From NCBI RefSeq assembly GCF_021502655.1, contig NZ_JAKFFT010000004.1, forward strand, positions 1,178,001-1,242,000: a stretch of 64,000 nucleotides of DNA, written 5' to 3'. The DNA comes from Dyadobacter sp. CY347. GTDB taxonomy: Bacteria > Bacteroidota > Bacteroidia > Cytophagales > Spirosomataceae. The notes under the pieces were generated by a model, which was not told where the DNA came from, searched no databases, and saw only the letters and a list, made by a program, of their open reading frames with translations. Position 1 is the stretch's first letter, and each line of letters opens with the position of its first letter. The position numbers and the translations under genes were made by a program. This document shows positions 1 through 7,470 of this stretch, in pieces.

Positions 1-189
1 GCGGTTTTCAAAGCAAGTGCCAAAAGCAGTGCTTCCGTAGCCTTGCGGGGGCTTGTTTATTCTAAAAATGAAAACGGGCAGGAGCAGGGCGAGTCATTCA
101 CTTCGACATTGCAGCTGAATGCGGAGCGATTGCTGCTTGCGACGGTGACGCTGGCAGAAAACGGGGAATTCAAACTGATCAAAAACTAA
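1..189 (+). CDS. C-terminal end of an unknown protein (cut by window edge)
   Basis: Frame 1 is open from the first base to a TAA at 187-189 and gives 62 residues ending in the motif GEFKLIKN. The 5' part lies outside the window. The visible part is soluble and rich in Ala, Ser and Leu, with a short alternating pattern (LQLNAERLLLATVTLAENG) that suggests beta strands. No family is recognised. The next gene on the same strand starts 26 bases downstream, so it may be the upstream member of the operon containing the MotA/TolQ/ExbB-like protein and the S41 protease. That it is coding is likely because the frame is uninterrupted and its codon use resembles the neighbours. Confidence 0.6.
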   Translation, partial: AVFKASAKSSASVALRGLVYSKNENGQEQGESFTSTLQLNAERLLLATVTLAENGEFKLIKN

Positions 190-215
190 AATCTTTTCAA
201 AAATTATCTTAAATC

Positions 216-974
216 ATGAACAGTAAAAGATTATATCACTTGTCTGTCAGTCTGATAGTCGCCGTTTCGATCTGGTTTGCATTGATCTTGCTGTCTTCCC
301 TGTCGTTGAGTCCCGGAATCAACCGTTTCCTTCAGGCATTTGGCGGGTCTTTTGGCGGCTTCGTGCATGCGATCATTTACACGGCTTTCATTTTCGGAGT
401 GCTCGAAATTGTCAGTTACCGCAAGTTTATCCGAAAGCAAAACGAAGGCTTCGGCCTGAATGTGCTTCCCGTGGAGGATCAGCTTGTGCTTTCACCGGAC
501 GAAGTGGCCAGGATCAAAATAAGTGTCATGGACCTTGAAAAACACGGATTCAGCTTCATGCTGACCGATTTCATCAAAAGGGCCTGCACGCAATACCGGA
601 ACAATCAATCCATTTCGGAAACGCTTCAAGTGCTGAATGTGCAGATCGACAACAGTAAAACCGAGCTGGAAGGCCGGCTGGAAATCGCCCGTTTCCTCAT
701 CAACGCGATTGCTTCCCTCGGTTTTATCGGCACCATTTTACATTTGGCCGGTTCCATCGGACTTTTCCATCTGGCCAAAACGGAAGAAGGAATGCCGCTC
801 ATCACCCAAAGTCTGAACATTGCCTTCGACACCACATTTATTGCGCTTTTTCTGGGTTTGATCCTGAGCTACTTTTACCACCGTTACCTGGAAGAGATCG
901 ACACGTTTTATTCCAAAATGAAGTCGCATATCATTGATAATCTGATCAGTAGAATTTATAAGCAACAATCATGA
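216..974 (+). CDS. MotA/TolQ/ExbB-like inner-membrane protein
   Basis: This 252-residue protein has four hydrophobic segments at about residues 7-32, 43-67, 158-186 and 200-225. The paired C-terminal segments, with ASLGFIGTILHLAGSIG and then LNIAFDTTFIALFLGLILS followed by an amphipathic tail, match the conserved core of proton-channel proteins of the MotA/TolQ/ExbB family. Such proteins form the stator of ion-driven motors and normally pair with an ExbD/TolR or MotB partner that has one membrane helix and a catalytic Asp. No such partner is visible here: the next gene, overlapping by 4 bases (ATGA), is a protease lipoprotein, although a partner could lie left of the window. The family assignment is fairly safe; the process it powers is unknown. 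The start at 216 precedes the first membrane helix by only a few residues, typical for the family. Confidence 0.75.
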   Translation: MNSKRLYHLSVSLIVAVSIWFALILLSSLSLSPGINRFLQAFGGSFGGFVHAIIYTAFIFGVLEIVSYRKFIRKQNEGFGLNVLPVEDQLVLSPDEVARIKISVMDLEKHGFSFMLTDFIKRACTQYRNNQSISETLQVLNVQIDNSKTELEGRLEIARFLINAIASLGFIGTILHLAGSIGLFHLAKTEEGMPLITQSLNIAFDTTFIALFLGLILSYFYHRYLEEIDTFYSKMKSHIIDNLISRIYKQQS

Positions 975-2407
975 AAACATTTCAAAAAATCAGCTTTAAA
1001 CTGGCTTTCCTAACATTGTTTTGCATTGCCGGCTGCCGTGAAAAGGATGTTAACTCACTTGGCGATTTGTTGGGTGACAAAAACTCGGTCAATGAATGGG
1101 TGTATGCGACGATGCAGGACGGTTATTTCTGGTATAAAGAAATGCCAGCCCAAAGCAACCTGGATGCCCGGGCCGAGCCGGATGCCTACTTTGAAAACCT
1201 GGTGTTTAACCGCAAAACGCATGACCGTTTCTCCATGATCACGCCGGATTTTGAAGTCGCGCAGCAGCAGTTTAATGGGGTTACCAAGGCTTTTGGGATA
1301 CATTATATGCTTGGTTTTATTGATGGCGGAAAATCCAACATTGCCGCATTTCTCTCTTACGTGAGCAACGGAAGCCCAGCGCAGAAAGCGGGTTTACAAC
1401 GAGGCGACATCATCGTCAAAGTGAACGGAACCCAGCTGACCAATGCCAACTATGCTGACCTGCTCGGTGCGGAATCAATTCGCGTGACTATGGGCAAATT
1501 GAATGGTGAGGTGATCGAAAGTGCTGGCCAGGAAATGACTTTGACAACGGGACAGATTACGGAAAGCCCGATTGCTTTTTCAAAAATCATTACAAAGCAA
1601 AACCGGAAGATCGGTTACCTGGTTTACACGCAGTTCGTTCCCGGCACGGATGCGGATAAGGTTAAATATGACAACGAGTTACGGAACATTTTTGCGGATT
1701 TTGGTAAAGCCGGCATACAAGAACTGGTGCTGGATCTGAGGCTGAATGGCGGAGGATATCTGAGCTCGGCGGTTACATTGGGTTCGCTCATCGTCAGTAA
1801 TTACAGTGCTTCCAAAGTCTTTTATAAAGAGCAGTGGAACGACAAATACATTAAATACTGGCAGGAAAAGAACGGTGCGGATGCACTAACCTATAAATTT
1901 GCTAACGAACCGAACAACATTGGTAACAGGCTCGACCGAATATTCGTGCTCACTTCCAATGGAACTGCATCTGCCAGCGAGTTGATTATCAATGGACTCA
2001 AACCGCATATGTCGGTGATTACCATTGGCGATAACACAGCGGGAAAAAATCTTTTCGGGTCGTTGATCGGGGACGAGAAAAAGCGGTGGAAATATGGACT
2101 TTATGTGATGCTGGGACAAACAGTAAATGCCAATGGCGACTCTGATTACGGTACTGTCGAGGGCATAAAGCCAACACACGCTGTTGACGATTCCAATGTG
2201 CCCTTTCTGCCTTTTGGGGATGAGAACGAAACATTACTGCATGCAGCATTGACACAAATGGGCGTCACAACCCGGAATCCTGCGCGTATGGCTGGGAAGC
2301 GGCAGGTGCAGCGAACAGTTCGCCAATCACTCAGGGACACACCCGCAGCATGGGATGGGCTCATGATCCGCGACAATGGCGAAGCATTACCGCTACCCGT
2401 TCGCTAA
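971..2407 (+). CDS. S41 family C-terminal processing-like peptidase, lipoprotein
   Basis: The 478-residue product begins with a lipoprotein signal peptide whose lipobox ends at Cys22 (FCIAGC), so it should be anchored in the envelope. A PDZ domain at about 105-195 carries GSPAQKAGLQRGDIIVKVNG. The S41 serine protease fold follows at about 210-420, with LDLRLNGGG, the nucleophile segment NGTASASELI (Ser334 by analogy with tail-specific proteases) and the general-base Lys in DNTAGKN (Lys359). Both catalytic residues of the Ser/Lys dyad are present, so the enzyme is probably active. The last 45 residues are Arg-rich and outside the fold. Its ATG overlaps the stop of the MotA/TolQ/ExbB-like gene by 4 bases, which implies translational coupling. 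PDZ-S41 lipoproteins like this are common in Bacteroidota; the substrate is not known. Confidence 0.9.
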   Translation: MKTFQKISFKLAFLTLFCIAGCREKDVNSLGDLLGDKNSVNEWVYATMQDGYFWYKEMPAQSNLDARAEPDAYFENLVFNRKTHDRFSMITPDFEVAQQQFNGVTKAFGIHYMLGFIDGGKSNIAAFLSYVSNGSPAQKAGLQRGDIIVKVNGTQLTNANYADLLGAESIRVTMGKLNGEVIESAGQEMTLTTGQITESPIAFSKIITKQNRKIGYLVYTQFVPGTDADKVKYDNELRNIFADFGKAGIQELVLDLRLNGGGYLSSAVTLGSLIVSNYSASKVFYKEQWNDKYIKYWQEKNGADALTYKFANEPNNIGNRLDRIFVLTSNGTASASELIINGLKPHMSVITIGDNTAGKNLFGSLIGDEKKRWKYGLYVMLGQTVNANGDSDYGTVEGIKPTHAVDDSNVPFLPFGDENETLLHAALTQMGVTTRNPARMAGKRQVQRTVRQSLRDTPAAWDGLMIRDNGEALPLPVR

Positions 2408-2449
2408 GCGCAGCATTGTTATCATTTATCGCCGGGAAGCCGGAATGTT

Positions 2450-4453
2450 TTGAGAAATAAAATCTTCATAATCAATTATTTGCTTTTGGCGTTGATGGCC
2501 CTGCAAGCTGTGCATCTTCACGCGCAGAGCCCGGTTACAGGTGTTAGTTATGTCGATAGTTTGCAAAATGCCCTGAAACGCAAGCAGAGTGATTCATTGC
2601 GCGTTGAAACATTGTTTTTACTCTCGGACTATTACAGCGACAAGGATACGTCGGTGGCGATGCAATATGTGAAAAAGGCAGCTGGTTATGCGAAACAAAA
2701 CTCGTTCCAAGCTGCGCTCGTGCAATTCTACACGGCCGGCGTTTATTTTGATACGGACTTTGCCAGGAGTGAGGCAGGCTACTTGCGCGCGGAACAACTG
2801 CTGAGGCGGTTTGCCGGGAAGGCGGCGCTTGTTTACCGGGCCAGGGCCTGGAACAATTACGGCGCCTTGAAGCAGCGGCAGGACGACGAGCTGCAATATG
2901 CAAGCATCCTGCTGGACCATGTGATCCCGCTTTCCCAGCAGGCAGGCGACAGCGCACGGATGGCCCGGAATTACCATAATCTCGGTATGATTTTCTCCAA
3001 CCAGCTCGATTATACCAAAGCCAAAAGTTATCTCAGCTCGGCGATTTCCATTTTGGAGAAAATAGCGCCTGAGTCTCTTGAAATGGCTGATGCATATATG
3101 TTTGCCTCTAAAAATTACATTTACCTCAAAGATTATCCGCCGGTTCGCCCAATGCTGGACAGTGCTTACGGCATACTTTCAGAAGACCCAAACTCGGTTT
3201 ATCTCATCGATTTTTACCTGGTGGAGGGCATGTATTACTCCCGGTTGCGCCAGTATGCGAATGCCATGGAAAGTTTTGGTAAGGGCATTTTGCTCGCAGA
3301 TAAGCTTGGCAAAGCTTATGACCGCCGCGGCATTATGCTCCAAATTTATTTTACCTACAAAGCGCAGGAAAATTATCAGAAAGCATTGCAGACAATGACG
3401 GCTATCATGCGAAGTAAGCCGCCGATTACGCGCTCCCAGGACCGGATGCTGTATTATTACGAGCTTGCCCAGACCAGTGAGAAGGTGGGCGATATGACCG
3501 GCGCTTACCAGTGGCTTCACAAATATACCGAGCTCGCCGACAGCTCCTATCAGGAACGCACGAAAGCTGATATTGCCGATCTGGAAGCCAAATATAAATC
3601 GGTTGAGAAAGAAAAGAAGATCAATGAATTACAGGCCAAAAATGAACGGGCAGCATTGACAATCAAGAACAACAGGCTGATAAGCTGGCTTTTGGCAATC
3701 GTTTGTTTGTTTATGCTGGTGGTTACGGTGCTGGTTTTATTATTTTACCGAAACAATAAAAGACTGTGGGCGCAGCAGCAGCAACTGCACGAGCTGGAAC
3801 TGCAAAAAATAAAACAAGATCACCGCATTTCCATGCTCTCTGCCATGCTCGAAGGGCAGGAACAGGAGCGCACGCGCCTGGCCCGGGACTTGCACGATGG
3901 CTTGGGCGGCTTGCTGAGCAGCATTAAGATAGAGCTTTCGCAGTTGTCTGACAAGCCAGCTCTTCCGATGAAATCGGGGATACAAACCACACTTTCACAT
4001 CTGGATGAAGCGGTTAATGAGCTCCGCAGGATTGCACGCAGCCTCATGCCGGAGATCCTGATGAAATACGGGCTTGCGGAAGCCACTAAGGAATTTTGCA
4101 AAAACCTGAAAGAAACCGGTGCTAATCTGGTTTGCCAGGTCTTTAATTACAAAGATTCCATGCCCAGGGAAAAACAAGTTGTACTTTACCGGATCATTCA
4201 GGAATTGGTCAACAATGCATTGAAACATGCCGAGGCGTCGCAGATCCTGGTCATTATTCAGCAAAGTGGCGATACATTATTTGTGACTGTGGAGGACGAT
4301 GGCAAGGGTTTTGCCATGCATAAAACCAACACGAAAGCAGGGGCGGGGCTTTCCAACATCAAAGCACGCGCCGATTTTCTGAACGCGCGGTTTGAAATCC
4401 AGTCTGCACCGCAAAAAGGAACAACTGTAACGGTAGAATGTGACATGCTATGA
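2450..4453 (+). CDS. TPR-containing sensor histidine kinase (HisKA_3 type)
   Basis: The 667-residue protein starts with a signal peptide ending near HLHAQ, has an extracytoplasmic TPR array (about 40-385), a short coiled coil, one membrane helix (about 405-430), a second coiled coil and a C-terminal kinase. The dimerisation motif LARDLHDGLGG places the phospho-accepting His at 482, and the ATPase part contains ELVNNALKHA and DDGKGF. This is the NarX/DesK-like kinase class that works with LuxR-type regulators. The start is TTG at 2450; the ATG five bases earlier runs into a stop after two codons, and later ATGs would cut the signal peptide. The regulator gene overlaps it by 4 bases. The ligand is unknown. 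It closely parallels the kinase at 7471-9240 in architecture but not in gene order. Confidence 0.88.
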   Translation: MRNKIFIINYLLLALMALQAVHLHAQSPVTGVSYVDSLQNALKRKQSDSLRVETLFLLSDYYSDKDTSVAMQYVKKAAGYAKQNSFQAALVQFYTAGVYFDTDFARSEAGYLRAEQLLRRFAGKAALVYRARAWNNYGALKQRQDDELQYASILLDHVIPLSQQAGDSARMARNYHNLGMIFSNQLDYTKAKSYLSSAISILEKIAPESLEMADAYMFASKNYIYLKDYPPVRPMLDSAYGILSEDPNSVYLIDFYLVEGMYYSRLRQYANAMESFGKGILLADKLGKAYDRRGIMLQIYFTYKAQENYQKALQTMTAIMRSKPPITRSQDRMLYYYELAQTSEKVGDMTGAYQWLHKYTELADSSYQERTKADIADLEAKYKSVEKEKKINELQAKNERAALTIKNNRLISWLLAIVCLFMLVVTVLVLLFYRNNKRLWAQQQQLHELELQKIKQDHRISMLSAMLEGQEQERTRLARDLHDGLGGLLSSIKIELSQLSDKPALPMKSGIQTTLSHLDEAVNELRRIARSLMPEILMKYGLAEATKEFCKNLKETGANLVCQVFNYKDSMPREKQVVLYRIIQELVNNALKHAEASQILVIIQQSGDTLFVTVEDDGKGFAMHKTNTKAGAGLSNIKARADFLNARFEIQSAPQKGTTVTVECDML

Positions 4454-5070
4454 AAGTATTTATCATTGACGATCATCCGATTGTGCTCGACGGCCTGCGA
4501 AATTTGCTCGAAAGCAGGGAAGAAATGGAGGTCTCAGGCATGTACCAAACCGGCTCAGCCGTGCTGGATGCGCTGGAAACTACGGTCCCGGATGCGATGC
4601 TGATGGACATTAATCTGCCCGATATCAATGGGGTCAGCTTATGTCAGAAAATCAAGCAAAAATTTCCGGCTGTTAAAATCATCGCATTAAGCGTTCACAA
4701 TGAGCGGACGGTGATCATGGGCATGCTGCAAAGCGGGGCCAGCGGCTATGTGCTCAAAAATGCGATCGGGAGCGACATCATCACTGCATTACACGCGGCC
4801 ATGGACGGACAGGTTTATCTTTGCCAGGGCACGCAGGCCGTTCTGAACAGCAGTCCACCCAGCGATCAGAAGGAAATTCCCCGTCTTACCAGACGGGAAA
4901 AAGAGATCCTGCAACTGATCGGGACCGGGCATACTACGCAGCAGATTGCAGCAGCACTTTTTATCAGCACCCACACAGTCGAAAGTCACCGGAAAAACCT
5001 GATCGAAAAATTCGGTGCCCCTAATACGGCCACCGTCATCAAGATCGCCGCAGACCTGGGTCTGACCTGA
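4450..5070 (+). CDS. LuxR/NarL-type response regulator
   Basis: This 206-residue regulator has an N-terminal receiver domain (residues 1-120, acidic pocket IDDH and phospho-acceptor Asp53 in MDINLP, Lys in VLKNA) and a C-terminal LuxR helix-turn-helix at about 143-205 with LTRREKEILQLIGTGHTTQQIA and STHTVESHRKNL. It overlaps the upstream sensor kinase by 4 bases (ATGA), so the two are almost certainly cognate partners. Phosphorylated NarL-type regulators bind dyad sites as dimers. Its targets are not identified. It ends 108 bases from the convergent MATE gene. Confidence 0.92.
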   Translation: MKVFIIDDHPIVLDGLRNLLESREEMEVSGMYQTGSAVLDALETTVPDAMLMDINLPDINGVSLCQKIKQKFPAVKIIALSVHNERTVIMGMLQSGASGYVLKNAIGSDIITALHAAMDGQVYLCQGTQAVLNSSPPSDQKEIPRLTRREKEILQLIGTGHTTQQIAAALFISTHTVESHRKNLIEKFGAPNTATVIKIAADLGLT

Positions 5071-5107
5071 TTTATATCAAACTACTGGCACAGACCAGAT
5101 GTTCGAT

Positions 5108-5139
5108 TTGGGCAAGTCAAAAAGCATTGGCTCGCCCAA
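5108..5139. terminator. Weak dyad between convergent genes
   Basis: Between the regulator ending at 5070 and the convergent MATE gene ending at 5179 lies an inverted repeat TTGGGC (5108-5113) / GCCCAA (5134-5139) separated by 20 bases, followed by a small GCAAA/TTTGC pair. It could act as a bidirectional terminator, but the stem is short and there is no clear T-run, so this is a tentative call. Confidence 0.25.
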
Positions 5140-5178
5140 CTGCAAAATCGCATTTGCGTGTGTTGTAGATCTATAATT

Positions 5179-6540
5179 TTATCGTACAATGGCACCGGCC
5201 GCATAATATCGACTCTTGTACCACATAGTATATGCCGCAATGATGATAAGCGTCAATATTTCGGCCAGAGACCTGGACAGCCAAATGCCCGGCAGTCCGA
5301 AATAATCCGGAAGGATCATAAGTGCTGGAACAATGAGCAAAAAACCTTTTAATAAGTTGACCAGGAGGGACAGGAATGTTTTGCCTGTGCTTTGAAAAAA
5401 AGCTGCTAGCAAGTAGTTGGGCCCCGCCGCTAAAAATAACAAAAAGTATAAACCCATTGCCTGGCTCGCAGTTTCGCGGTACTCGATATTCTGATCCCCG
5501 GAAAATAAGGAAATGAGCTGGTCGGAAAGGAACAAACCAATCGCGGTCACCACAATCCCTAATACAACGGTAAAGCCCAGGGAAAAACGTAAAGTCTCCA
5601 AGACCCGCTTCGGTTGTTTTGCGCCGATGTTAAACGACATAATCGGAAGCGCGGCGATCATTGCAGCGGTAAACGGCCGGATGAGCAAAAAACTAAGGTA
5701 ATTGACTAAACCAAACGCAGCTACAGCCGTGGAACCGTGCCTGATCAACGACTGGTTGATAAACAGCAGGCCAGATGAAAATGCGATTTCAGACGCGAAC
5801 GAGGGCAGCCCGATTTTTAGATACTCTTTCCACTGCGAAAAGATCAAAGTAAAGCGAAATGCCGAAAAACTAAGATGCGTATTACCCTTGGAAATAAATA
5901 CAAAAAGATAGGCGGCACCGGTGGCTAAGGCCACTGCTGTTGCTATGGACGCACCTTTTACGCCAAGATCTAAGCCAACGATCAATATTAAATCGAGAAC
6001 GATATTCACTGCGGCCGCACAAATCGACGCATTCCGTGACACCTTTGGCGCATTGTTCGCCCTGACAAAGTTCCCCCAGATCATTCCAAGGAAGAAAAAA
6101 GGGAGGCTGACTAGTTGCCAAAAAGCATAATCAGCAGTATTTTGGGCCAAGGTTACATGGTCTGCGCCTGCCAGGAACCGGCCTAGCGGAACAGCCAGAA
6201 ACGGCGCACTAACGGCTACGCAGCCACCAATTAAAATGACTAGGGTGGTTGCGAACTGAAAGACTTCCTGGACTTTTTTAAAGTCCCCGGCTCCTATACT
6301 TTTGCCAATCAACACTCCTCCGCCAATCATAACAGGCAAGCTCAATGCGACCAGGACTATCACGACAGGGCCGTATAACCCCACCGCTGCCAGCCCTTCT
6401 TTTCCTACTTGCTGTCCGAGGATAATTCCATTAATCACCTGATGCAGAATGGAGGACAGCAAGCTAATAATAGCAGGTCCGTAATTTTGAAAAAATAGAG
6501 TCTTAATCGGAGCTTGTCCCAGTTGATCAGTAGCATTCAT
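5179..6540 (-). CDS. MATE family multidrug/Na+ antiporter-like efflux protein
   Basis: The protein has about 453 residues and twelve predicted membrane helices in two halves, the normal size and layout of MATE transporters (MatE domains at about 20-180 and 240-405). Typical motifs include the first helix FFQNYGPAIISLLSSILHQV, LGQQVGKEGLAAVGLYGPV, and the loop GKSIGAGDFKKVQEVF. MATE proteins export cationic drugs or metabolites using H+ or Na+ gradients. The frame extends upstream to 6621, but the ATG at 6540 (MNATDQLGQ) is chosen because the extra 27 residues are Cys/Pro-rich and unlike the family N-terminus. The gene lies between two two-component pairs and is divergent from the regulator at 6795, so the region 6541-6794 may hold promoters for both. 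Substrate unknown. Confidence 0.9.
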   Translation of the reverse strand: MNATDQLGQAPIKTLFFQNYGPAIISLLSSILHQVINGIILGQQVGKEGLAAVGLYGPVVIVLVALSLPVMIGGGVLIGKSIGAGDFKKVQEVFQFATTLVILIGGCVAVSAPFLAVPLGRFLAGADHVTLAQNTADYAFWQLVSLPFFFLGMIWGNFVRANNAPKVSRNASICAAAVNIVLDLILIVGLDLGVKGASIATAVALATGAAYLFVFISKGNTHLSFSAFRFTLIFSQWKEYLKIGLPSFASEIAFSSGLLFINQSLIRHGSTAVAAFGLVNYLSFLLIRPFTAAMIAALPIMSFNIGAKQPKRVLETLRFSLGFTVVLGIVVTAIGLFLSDQLISLFSGDQNIEYRETASQAMGLYFLLFLAAGPNYLLAAFFQSTGKTFLSLLVNLLKGFLLIVPALMILPDYFGLPGIWLSRSLAEILTLIIIAAYTMWYKSRYYAAGAIVR

Positions 6541-6700
6541 GAAGGGATGTTTTGGGATTGGGCGCGCAAAAGTACGACATTGATGTGGAAGATTGGAAGC
6601 AGATGAACAGAAAACCGGCATGTCACCCGCTGCTTTTCGTAAGTTGCTTTACCCGAACCAGCAACTTAATATATGAAGTCTGATTTCTAAATAATGTCCT

Positions 6701-6716
6701 TAGGGTTTTCCCTAAA
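6701..6716. promoter_or_regulatory. Dyad TTAGGG-N4-CCCTAA, candidate response-regulator site (site 1)
   Basis: A perfect 6-bp inverted repeat around TTTT lies 78 bases before the likely regulator start at 6795 and between it and the divergent MATE gene. The same 16-bp pattern recurs at 9270-9285 (15 of 16 matches) and, less exactly, at 14543-14558 and 14570-14585. A LuxR/NarL regulator dimer is a reasonable candidate binder, which would make this an autoregulatory site. The dyad is seen directly; the regulator assignment is inference. Confidence 0.5.
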
Positions 6717-6740
6717 ATTTACAAGATGGGAACTGTTTGA

Positions 6741-6772
6741 TTGATGTTCCCGGCTGATTCATCGTACTTTCG
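6741..6772 (+). promoter_or_regulatory. Possible Bacteroidota promoter of the regulator gene
   Basis: TTG at 6741-6743 and TACTTTCG at 6765-6772 resemble the Bacteroidota -33 (TTG) and -7 (TAnnTTTG) elements with 21 bases between them; the -7 box differs from consensus at one of the fixed positions. The start codon follows at 6795, about 23 bases downstream. Only a pattern match. Confidence 0.3.
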
Positions 6773-6794
6773 AGGGATAAATTTATACATATAC

Positions 6795-7442
6795 ATGATA
6801 CGAGTCCTCATCGCAGATGACCATAATGTCTTTGTTGAAGGCATTGAGTCGCTTATTTCGGGATCACTTGATATTGAAGTGACTGAACGCTGCTACACGG
6901 TTCAGTCAGTTATTGAGCGATTAAGCCAGACCGCGATTGACGTCGTGTTACTTGATATTTCGTTTCCCTATATTGAAGACGGCCTCGGCCTCTGTGAGTT
7001 TATAGGCCGGACATACCCGGAAACAAAAGTGGTAGCACTGACTATGCACGACGACGCTAGTCTCATTAAACGGGTCGTGAAAAAAGGCGCGAAAGGCTAT
7101 TTGTTGAAGAATACTACTAAATCGGAGTTGCTACAGGCCATCCAGGCGGTTCACCACGAGAAGCAATATTTTAATGAATCGATCACGCAAATTCTGCTGA
7201 ACGATAGTCCCAAGACCAGAAGGTCAACGGCCGGCACTGGGGCAAAACCACACCTCAGCCCTCGCGAATCGGAAGTGCTGATACGCATTGCGCAGGGACT
7301 AACAACGCAGCAGATGGCCACCCAGTTATTTGTGAGCGCCAAAGCAATTGAATTTCATCGAAGTAGTCTCTTGATGAAGTTCGGTGTTCCTAACACAGCC
7401 CTACTGATAAAGACGGCTATGGAGATGCAAATGATTGATTAG
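6795..7442 (+). CDS. LuxR/NarL-type response regulator (second pair)
   Basis: The product of about 215 residues has a receiver domain (MIRVLIADDH at the start, phospho-acceptor Asp54 in VVLLDISFP, Lys in YLLKNT) and a LuxR helix-turn-helix at about 150-212 with LSPRESEVLIRIAQGLTTQQMA. The frame opens at 6741, but the ATG at 6795 gives the normal receiver N-terminus directly before the first beta strand. The sensor kinase follows immediately, so the order here is regulator then kinase, opposite to the pair at 2450-5070. A perfect TTAGGG-N4-CCCTAA dyad lies upstream and related dyads precede the gene at 9310 and locus 1, so this regulator is the best candidate to control them. That link rests on the shared dyad and proximity only. 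Confidence 0.92.
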   Translation: MIRVLIADDHNVFVEGIESLISGSLDIEVTERCYTVQSVIERLSQTAIDVVLLDISFPYIEDGLGLCEFIGRTYPETKVVALTMHDDASLIKRVVKKGAKGYLLKNTTKSELLQAIQAVHHEKQYFNESITQILLNDSPKTRRSTAGTGAKPHLSPRESEVLIRIAQGLTTQQMATQLFVSAKAIEFHRSSLLMKFGVPNTALLIKTAMEMQMID

Positions 7443-7470
7443 TTTTATTTTGTCATTACAAGTAATGCTC

